Positions 55,938-64,000 of a DNA stretch of 64,000 bases are shown here, one piece after another (the first letter of the stretch is position 1; every line of letters begins with the position of its first letter). Location of the stretch: NCBI RefSeq assembly GCF_027580225.2, contig NC_073351.2, forward strand, positions 1,589,001 to 1,653,000, given 5' to 3'. A program made the position numbers and the translations under genes. This DNA is from Misgurnus anguillicaudatus (taxonomy: Eukaryota > Chordata > Actinopteri > Cypriniformes > Cobitidae). A model generated the notes under the pieces. It searched no databases, was not told where the DNA came from, and was given only the letters and a program-made list of their open reading frames with translations.

Positions 55938-58066
55938 TTGTCTTTCGGCACTGCAGTTCCGCCAACTGTCTTTAGGTTCTGTCCTGCCAGAACCATGGAT
56001 TTACATTCCACACAACAGCCAATGGTTAGCTGTTTTCCATTGTCGATCACCAGGGTCTGGCTGACCCTCGGAGCATAGAGGAACACAGGCAAGCGGGCGA
56101 CATGAACCCCTTTCAGGCCAAGCGTCCTCTTTTTCTCTTTCCTGCAGAAAAAGCAGACAAAGGTGTTGCAGCTATATTGGCGTGACCAGGGGCTGCTGGA
56201 CGGGCCTGTTCCCGTGTCCTGAGACTCATGTTTGGTCCACTGGGCCAGCAGATCATGATAACACAGCACACAGGCTGACACAAGGCCCGTAGTATCAACA
56301 GGGCGGGCACGTGGGGGGGGTGGGTGTACAGTTAGGAAGGGAAAGAAAGGCTCTTGCTGTCCGCAACGCCCTGGAGGGTTAACGTGAACCTGATACTCCA
56401 TTCCTCCAAAGAGCTCTTCCCCACACAAGTAACAGATGGAAGAATGGCTTGTGGTTGTTGTAACAGACAGAGGTCCACTTAAGCCCGATGCCATGACTTC
56501 TCCTCTGCCAATGGCCAGGTGGTATTTACCAAGGAAGGTGCTGACAGACGTAATAAGCTCCTCTCTCAGACAGAGACAATATTCTGCCCAGACATCCTCT
56601 AAGATTCTGTGACACGTGACACAACTGTGTACTCGTCCATTACGCACCTTCTGCGCATTGGGTGGGCACGGTAACGAGTTTATGAAAGGAAAGTACATTG
56701 CACTGCAGGCGTTACTTGCACTGAAATGGGCATATACCACTCTGATCTCTTTGCCGCACTCTTGCCCACACAAGTAGCAGGCCTCCCTTTGATTCCGCGT
56801 TGGATGGATTTTGGCTAGCCCATGCTCAGATTCATACGTGACAGATGGGGTGGCAACACCAGCACTAAGGGGCACTACGTAGAGTCGTTGAAGGACGGGT
56901 ACATCTGCCACCTCAAACCTTTGCCACTGCTGGATGAGCGAGGAGTGACAGCTAGAACAAACCAGCGTATATCCACCCGGGCTGAGGGGCACAGCACCAG
57001 GTGGAGGGGTGTGAAGCCACAGAAAAGGAAAGAACGGTTCACTGGAAGCACTCTCCTGCTTTTGTACAAACACCCTGAAGTGGCCTCCCGTTAAAAACTG
57101 ACTTCCACAAATATAACAGGCGCATTCATTAGCTACAAAATTGTGATGTTTGGCTGATGGACTCGTCTCGTCGTTGAGGCGAGATGATGTGGCGCTCTCT
57201 CTCTCATCATTAATGCTAAAGTTCATCTTGCAGCTGTCAGACACTTCAGAAACAGCGGAATTGTTGTAAGTAACGGTGGCGTTATTCGCCACTGGTGTGT
57301 GCACAGACGGGATGTCATTCTGCTGTTGAGTCATGGAAACTGATAAGCGCAACGTGTGATTGATAAACTTAGACGCACGTCCGTCTGAGTCTGATTTGGG
57401 CACATCCTGTAAAGCAAAAAGTCTGACGGGACAAAGGGCTGACTCGGGGCTGCTCTTAATATTTACTGCGTCTTGTCTGTTGCCATTTTTTGACGGTTTA
57501 TTCGATTCACGGAAAACTGTAGGGTGGTTGTTGTTATTCGTAAAGCCCCCAGAAAAATCCAAGTCCTGCTCGGACATATTGTCATTATCAGAGAACGAGA
57601 AGTCTGAATCGTTTGCATCATAGTTGCCGACGCTCATTCTCTGCTCCAGATCATAGGAGACGCTCCTTAAGTCGCACTGGTACGGTCTTTTAAGCCAGTA
57701 CATGCGCTTCTCTGTGGGCGTCCTGTTACGTTCGAATGAGTTCCACTGTTCGCACAGAAAGCAGTGACACACGGCGCAGACCAGCGCGTCTCCGTTCGGA
57801 CCGATTTCCAGCGCGCCCGGGGCCGGATCCTGGCCCTGCAGGAAAGGGAAAAACGGACCATCCTTTTCCCGTTGGTATTTCGCCTGTAAGCTCAGCTCTT
57901 TTCCCGGAGTCACCGCGCTTCCGCAGATGAAGCAATGGATGAGAAAGACCCCGTTGCGCTTGGCTCTACAAACGCTACCGGGCAAAGTGCTCTCCTCCCC
58001 CTGCTGAGCCGCAGCCTTTAGCCGCTGATGCGTTTTGGAGATCGGCGTGAGGTCCGGATCGCTCAT
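55937..58066 (-). CDS. first coding exon of a protein with repeated CxxC/FFPFL modules
   Basis: An uninterrupted 710-codon exon starts at ATG 58066 and ends at a phase-0 donor. Four modules of the same plan are visible: CxxCG, about 20 residues, (F)FPFL or FPFI, 15-20 residues, then CxxC(H) and a Trp 6-8 residues on. They are C45/C48-C97/C100-W108, C317/C320-C370/C373-W381, C430/C433-C482/C485-W493 and C545/C548-C599/C602-W610. A fifth, divergent module has C637/C640 and C684/C685/C688. The spacing of two CxxC pairs suggests one zinc ion per module; that is inference. Residues about 145-310 are polar, low in cysteine and probably disordered. No signal peptide or membrane segment is seen, so it is likely intracellular, perhaps a nuclear or adaptor protein. 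I do not recognise the family name. The start is chosen because it is the first ATG in the open frame and lies in a GC-richer patch. The remaining exons lie further left and were not found. Confidence 0.9.
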
Positions 58067-59349
58067 TATTATTCCGCGCGTAATGACAGAAATATCAGAG
58101 ACAGCATGGTTTCATAACCAGCGACGCTTCTGTGCTTTAGCTGATATACGTAACGCATCAAAACTCTCACAAACTTATTTAAACCACCTCATTTCTCTTT
58201 CCCGAGTGTGAAAATGAAGATGAAAACCCATCGAAACGCCGCCTGGAGTTACATCCTCGTGCGAATAAGAGCAGAAGGTCTTGTTTAAGTTGCTGGGCGA
58301 ACTTTCCTGCTGAGGGTCTGTCTGCACGATGTGGCTGTGCAGTGCGAGTGAACACAGCGCCATCACCGCCACACACACACTGCTCCCTGATCATTACAGT
58401 CTATCACATTCACACTGATGTTGCAGGATACAATTTTACTTTTGTGTACACAGTCATTCAAACTCTGAAGAGTTATTTTAGCAACAGAAATGAACTTGAA
58501 ACACATTTATTTGTTACAACTATTTACAGAAGATTTTCTGGAGCTTTTTTAAAACTTTTTGTGCCAACTAAACAGCATGTATTCATGCTAATTTTATAGG
58601 CGGCAGTGCGGCACACATACTTTATGATGATTCAAGCACTGTTAAAGGTATTCTGTATGGCAAAATCAGTAACACATCTGCTGCGGATTTTATTCTCACG
58701 GTTACAAGAATCATATAGTATCTGCCTATCATTACAGTAAAACATCTTGTCTGAATAATATGCTCATGCAGGCATTATAGTGGAGATAACAATGAAAGCT
58801 TAAAAATATCAGATCAAATCAAATTATAGTGCTTACAGAAACTTGGTTCCACCCTCGTGTGGACCAAATTACTTTCATTTTCTGTGTCCGCAATTTGAGA
58901 AGAAAAAAAAGGGTTTGTGGCAATAGATTTTTAGAATGTTCTATATAACAATTTATAAAGTAATTTGTAATGCTCTTGAATTTTGTTTAATGATTATTTG
59001 CATAACTTCGTTTTTTACATGACATGTTCATGTTAACTTCAGCGCTCTCTTGTGGCAAAGTTATATACTGATAATATACCGTACTATACATTAAACACTA
59101 CACATGTCTTTTAATCACATAAATACTCTTGTTTATTTTGCATCTGTGTGTAATGCTTTTTTAGAAATACGGTTATCTAGTAAAACAATATGTAGGCTAT
59201 TTTACTGAGACTATAAGACATTTAGTTAACTAGTTACTATGTTGCATTGTTTCAAAGCAGCTTTATATGAAAGACAAAAAAATGAAACGGTAAATTATTA
59301 AATACGGTTTATATGCATAGAAAAAATCAGGACTGATTGACTGTTGCTA
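58067..59349. other. 5' flank of the CxxC-module gene; no gene seen beyond
   Basis: Immediately upstream (58067-58400) the base composition is mixed, with a few CpGs, and probably contains the 5' UTR and promoter. No TATA box is evident. From 58400 on it is AT-rich and featureless. Confidence 0.4.
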
Positions 59350-59495
59350 TAGAAACTGATCTTAGCTGGTCATGCTGGAAGACCAACTGACCCATCAGCT
59401 AAAACCAGGCTGGAAGGACCATCTTATACCAGCTACTTCCATATTAAACCAGCTAGCCAACCAGCTTAGCCAAGCTTCCAGCAAGACCAGGGGTG
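59350..59495. repeat. CCAGC-rich MITE fragment, copy 3
   Basis: GATCTTAGCTGGTCATGCTG, ATCAGCTAAAACCAGGCTGG, TTAAACCAGCTAGCC belong to the same family as 9654-9949 and 30098-30261, but both terminal AAAAATCCAGC ends are missing. It is followed at about 59497 by GGGGTGTATTCCAGAAATCA, a Harbinger-like MITE end. Confidence 0.7.
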
Positions 59496-59652
59496 TATTC
59501 CAGAAATCAGGGTTAATTTATCATCAGATTAACCCTGAACTCTGGGTTGATTAACCCAAAGCTTGCTTACTCGTGTATGTCAGTTCTAAAACACAGTTTA
59601 AGAGTTAGTTCAGTCAACCCGCTAAAAGAAACCCATGCAGAGTAATCCAAGT

Positions 59653-59861
59653 ACACTGTAAACAATTTATGTAGAAATTACAGTATTACTGGGTATTACT
59701 GGCAACTAGCTGCCAGTAACTTACTGTAGATTTTACATTTATGTTATTTACTGGCAACATTTTGTTCAAAGTTAAATGAACATGAAACATTTTCAGTCTT
59801 TATCTTCTACAGTAAGTTACTGGCAACCAGCTGCATAATTACAGCAAAAATTTTACAGTGT
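59653..59861. mobile_element. palindromic MITE with ACACTGTAAA ends
   Basis: Left: ACACTGTAAACAATTTATGT, AGAAATTACAGTA, ACTGGCAACTAGCTGCCAGT. Right: AGTAAGTTACTGGCAACCAG, CTGCATAATTACAGC, TTTTACAGTGT. The arms pair imperfectly over about 80 bp. 209 bp, no ORF. Confidence 0.7.
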
Positions 59862-62800
59862 ATGAGGGTAACAACAAAAAGGCATTGTCAATGGATCACC
59901 TATTTCATGAGTCACCATGGAAATGCCACATAAATTAAAAGTTTTTTAAAAAGAAAGAACTATAAACCAGTGATTTTTGGCAATATTATCATTTTATGAT
60001 CTAATTCATTCATTCATTATTACATTTAGAAAATACATACACATCTTTAATAGCCTGTATAATAATCATATATTTTATATGATTTTAAATATGTACTCTT
60101 TATGAATATCTTTTTTGGCAAATAAAGTGTAGATTTGTCATAAGGCTTATTTACAGTTTTTTTAAGTGTGATTGTATTGTGTAAGCATAAAATGCACTAT
60201 AATAATACTCACTATATATTATACTCATCTTACTTCTGCTCCTTTACTGTATGTTCCTAAAAATGGTAACACCCTTTGAGTGACCCTGTAAAATTTTTTG
60301 ACTCTTCATTGTATAACACTATATCACCTTCATTTCTTAAATTTGCTGATAGTCATATTAATGCACAGTCCTTACAGATTTTCAGTAATTTTGTGTAATG
60401 CTTTCCAGTACACTACGCTAAGAAAGATCATTCATTTGCATTGGACGATTAGGATCTGTTGCTGTGACAGAAGTGGAGAATAGAAATGTAACATTAGTGC
60501 CCATAGTAAAATGTTCTATATGCTATAATATGCCCTGTATCAATTAATATAATCAAATATCTCCATTTATCTAAAAAGTTATAACTCAGGAAAGTAGCTG
60601 CAAAAATACTATTTTTTAAGATAAAAGGTGATTTAGAGAAAGACCAACTGTATCAAATGGAGGCTAAGGATCAGAAGTACATGTTTAAGAAATAAAAATT
60701 ATACTATGAAATATATATTTATAGTTTCATTTTATTACCTGATTAACTGATACTAGGAAATCTGCCATGTTTGTGTTTGCATGAAGTCTGTGCTTCACCT
60801 GTGTCATTCTGTGGGTCAGTGTAAAATCATGCCTGTGCTTCACCTGTGTCATTCAATTAACAAAACAAAATAACCATGGTTAATAAAACAATACAGGCGT
60901 GCATCTTGAGAAAAAGCAAGGGAAACAGCATCTGAATTCATGCCATCTGCATTAGTACAAGAAATGACAAGGTTTATAAATGTTATTCTTGACCAATCAT
61001 TGTTACAGATAACATTTCTATTTTATATTGATGGCAAATTCTGTATGTGTGATAGAGCCACCAGTCATCATGTTAAATGCTGTTAGAAGACATTTTAAAC
61101 CACTGGTTTATTCTCAGTGTTAAGTGTAGATAAATAAACAGAGTTTCGTGAATGGTTTTCAGCATGAGGATCAGTTGAAGAGAGGTTAAAGCATTGATTG
61201 CACAATAAAAGCCTGAAGTCCTATTTGTGTAATGAGATTTTCCAACAATTATTGTCTGCAGACTTGGCTGAAAGTCTTCTTTGGGATCACAGGTTATAAA
61301 AGTGACTTTTTTTTGTTCCTACAAAATGCATTTGAGATGTAAGGTGGGCCAGGTGATGTACCCAGTGATCCAAAGTTATGTGTGTGGAAGGGGGGATTAC
61401 GAATAAGCCAGGCATATTTTGGTTAGTTTTGCTTATTGCCTGTGGATTCTGTAACATAAAGTAAACTTAAATAAGTTCAAACTCAGTTTCTCTGGCAATT
61501 TATACTGTAGGCTAACAGTCAGGCTAAGCCTCACTTGTTGCTTAACTAATAACACTGGAATGCCATGATATTACCGCTGACTTTTAGGCATGCTGCCATT
61601 TTATTTGATTTTATTAATCACTATCAGTCTAAAATTGAAAGAAAATCAACTTCTTTACTAAATTAAGTAACAACAATAATTTATACAATATAGAAATGTG
61701 TTCAGTTACAGTATATGGCATGTGATAGGCCTATCAAATCTTTAGACGTGTCACAAAATAAGTTTCAGTCTTAATTACCCCAGTAGAAGTGAATAGCTAC
61801 AGCAGTACAGTGGTAAAAAATAGCTTTTAGCTTGAAAACACAAGTGATCAAAAGAATTCCAGTGTAGTGACCCACATTTTTAATATTATTTCCTGATTTC
61901 ATTTTAATATATACAAAACACACAAGTTTTTATATTTTGTTATAATAAAATAAAATGTTGCTTAGTGCAGTTGTGTGTTACTCCAACTGTGGCCTCCTGT
62001 AATCAGCATTTGCATCTGTAAACCAAGGTTAGGACCAAATGGCCCATACAATCAAAAGACTGATACACACATGATGGCTCATACAGTATATCCTGTTTAT
62101 TGAAAGGTCTGCTATTGTTCAAAGGCCATTTGTTATCAGATAAGGTCTGGCCACAGATGGTAGCTTGATAACAAGAACATCACTCCTGAAGAACCACACC
62201 ACACAAACACCTTCAGTATAAACTCTTTTCCCCACTTGGTCCTGCGTCTATTCTACATTGGCGAGCCATCCAATGACTTCATCTAACAGAATAATTCTAA
62301 CAGACTTCAGTGAGATTGGGAAAATGCATTTGAGATAGGGCAAAGGCCTATTATTTTCTTCTTTTTTTAATCAGCACATCTCATCGCTTTACTTTATTAA
62401 AAAGATTTAACCAGATATAAGTACTTCATCTAGCAAAAACAAACAATTTAACTTCTGCAGACAGAATATAAGTCAGGGTTAAATAAAGAAATCATCGTCA
62501 TTTGAACATTGAAGTATATAGGCAGATATGTGAGTCTTTGCAATTGTTCGCTCTTCTTTCAATTAAAGAAAAAAAAGTACATAGAAAAATTAAGCATCAC
62601 TTTCAAATCAAACCAAACCCTCAGAAACTACCTGCTTTTTTAATACTCTGAAGAAATACACAACATTCAGCAATTAATTAAATTAAATTACATAACATAG
62701 ATCAGTCTGGTAGAATCCGAAATTTTAATTAAGATTATAATACATAAAATACTTTATGAAAACAGGTATAAAACCTCTGTGACACTGGATTCCTATAGCT

Positions 62801-62952
62801 CATAGTGACAAGCCCAAGCGTGAGGACACAGCACACATGCAATCTCCCGTTCAGTACATTATTCCCAAGTGAGAGAGAATGTTGTTAGCAGACCTGAAAA
62901 GGTTTAAGACATGCATCCTGTCTTTATCAAAAGGTTTGACCTCTGGCCAGCT
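59862..62952. other. AT-rich DNA; right part probably the 3' UTR of the last exon's gene
   Basis: No coding or repeat feature is supported over most of this stretch. On the minus strand AATAAA occurs at 62398-62393, about 555 nt past the stop at 62953, and again near 62100. Either could end the transcript. Confidence 0.35.
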
Positions 62953-63112
62953 TCAGCACAAATGTAACACAGATTTGTTGATCTCCGGGTTGGTCCAGTC
63001 ATTTCTCAGGTCATCCAGGTGGTTGTCGAAGTCAACCAGATTCTCGTATGATCTGCTCTCTAAGAGAGCGGAGGTGATTTTCTGTGCCTCTAGCCAATCC
63101 TCAAAGCAGTCA
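62953..63112 (-). CDS. terminal coding exon of an unidentified gene (3' end)
   Basis: On the minus strand a strong acceptor (CTTTAACCCTGTTTATATTG then TAG) is followed by a 160-nt frame that ends in TGA. The first base completes a codon, so the intron is phase 2. The 52 following residues begin [20 protein letters not shown], include [18 protein letters not shown] and end VLHLC. The segment is acidic, helix-prone and free of repeats, and reads like ordinary conserved host protein. Codons are well used, and the open frame stops being sensible exactly at the acceptor. The rest of the gene lies to the right of the window. I could not name the family. Three in-phase facts (acceptor, frame, stop) support the call. 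Conservation was not tested. Confidence 0.75.
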
Positions 63113-63570
63113 CTACAATATAAACAGGGTTAAAGAAAACATCCACTCCTATGTTTTCAGCTTTCTGAGCTGCTGTCAAGAAATCCAGAATGTACTTTGA
63201 AGTTTGATGCATGCCGTCATGCATTTAATGTCAAAATGATCATCAACCAAAAAGTAATTACTGGTACTCAAACACAAGCTAAACAAATGGCATTGATAGC
63301 ATAAATGTTAGTTTGAACAGTAAGTTTAATGATTGGTTTGCCTTCAAAGGTGTATGTTTCTCAGAAATGCACTAAACATTCACTATCCACAAGTGAAAGT
63401 GTCAGTAATGGGCTTTGAATTTGAAAGACAGTATGCATATAAAGTCAGCCAGCTTTATCATAAATAAACAACCAAAAAAAGAGAAGGGCTTCAAGCTTTA
63501 AGTTTCTAGCTACATCCATAATTACAAAAAGGTAAGATCGCTACCGCTAGTTAAGCAGGTAACTTAGGGG
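63113..63570 (-). other. intron of the gene ending at 62953
   Basis: Lies upstream of the terminal exon's acceptor. No exon is seen in it. Confidence 0.5.
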
Positions 63571-64000
63571 CTGTTTACACTTGGTATTAAGATGTGTTTT
63601 CGTCGATCGGATCACAAGTGGACGAGAGAGACACATTACGTTTACACCTGGTATTTAAATCCGTCTCTTTTGTCCACTTTCGACCGCTTCTGTGCTGAAT
63701 ACTAGAGGGGGTGGTCTGTGAGACGGTGGGCGAGTCTCTCTGCTGTCATTCAAACCCGAGCGGGAGTAATTATGAGTTTATGTGGACGCAAACTAATATT
63801 ATGTCGGAGTGCTCTGCTTGTTTAGCAAGTAAACATGCTGCACAGTGTTTCGTACATGAGTATGTAAGAGCTTTCTTTGAATTTTCAGCGCAATTGATGA
63901 AATAGGATCGCGCAAATTTCACACATTTTTAAAACGAAACTACGGAGATCAGCCGCTTAGTTTTATCAATGAAAGGCTAAAAATAGCGCTGTTCACCGAA
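63571..64000 (+). repeat. TTTACACTTGGTATTAAG repeat, plus orientation, cut by window edge
   Basis: Begins GGGGCTGTTTACACTTGGTA and continues CGATCGGATCACAAGTGGAC, GAGAGACACATTACGTTTAC and TATCAATGAAAGGCTAAAAA. It matches 31555-32144 read on the minus strand. The remainder, including its other end, is outside the window. The ORF at 63711-63905 lies in the repeat and has no motif. Confidence 0.8.

Noticed and set aside
56822..57930. Plus-strand ORFs of 64-90 codons opposite the large exon
   Set aside because: Antisense shadows of the real minus-strand coding exon.

Overview
This window looks like intergenic and intronic DNA from a teleost fish, most likely a cyprinid related to zebrafish, carp or goldfish. 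It is AT-rich, and coding density is very low. It is dense in transposon families typical of cyprinid genomes: Tc1 with IR/DR-type ends, DIRS1 tyrosine-recombinase retroelements, hAT elements with 8-bp target duplications, gypsy and LINE remnants, PIF/Harbinger, and many palindromic MITEs. The species assignment is inferred from the repeat repertoire only.

Only two segments look like host protein-coding sequence, both on the minus strand. The first is one large first coding exon (58066 down to 55937, 710 codons, ending in a clean phase-0 GTAAGA donor). It encodes a protein with four tandem copies of a cysteine module (CxxC, then FFPFL-like, then CxxCH, then W) plus a fifth partial one. I do not recognise it by name. 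The second is a short terminal coding exon (63112 to 62953) behind a good polypyrimidine/AG acceptor, the 3' end of a gene whose other exons lie beyond the right edge.

Layout by region. 1-560: LINE reverse-transcriptase fragment. 2.8-7.3 kb: small palindromic MITEs in otherwise anonymous DNA. 7.3-8.0 kb: hAT-like element. 8.8-12.3 kb: decayed gypsy pol interrupted by three MITEs. 12.3-16.2 kb: further DNA elements and a minus-strand Tc1/IS630-like transposase relic. 17.0-24.2 kb: a four-level nest. A Tc1 element carries a hAT with a perfect 8-bp duplication, the hAT carries a DIRS1-like element, and the DIRS carries a hAT-type MITE. 24.2-30 kb: anonymous DNA, hairpin and GT-rich repeats, and a possible conserved non-coding block near 26.8-27.5 kb. 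30.1-33.1 kb: a second hAT nest. 34.1-35.4 kb: a second DIRS relic. 37.5-44.6 kb: hairpins, two GC-rich minisatellites that share a motif, a recent 125-bp duplication, and two inverted THAP-domain exons, one split by an element carrying a RecQ-like helicase start. 46.3-54.5 kb: Harbinger, Tc1/IS630-like, hAT and THAP-bearing remnants. 55.9-63.1 kb: the two host exons and the sequence around them.

Apart from the two host exons I see no intact gene. No mobile element here has an intact transposase or polymerase, so all appear immobile unless supplied in trans. Coordinates of element ends come from reading terminal repeats by eye. Family names were not checked against a repeat library.
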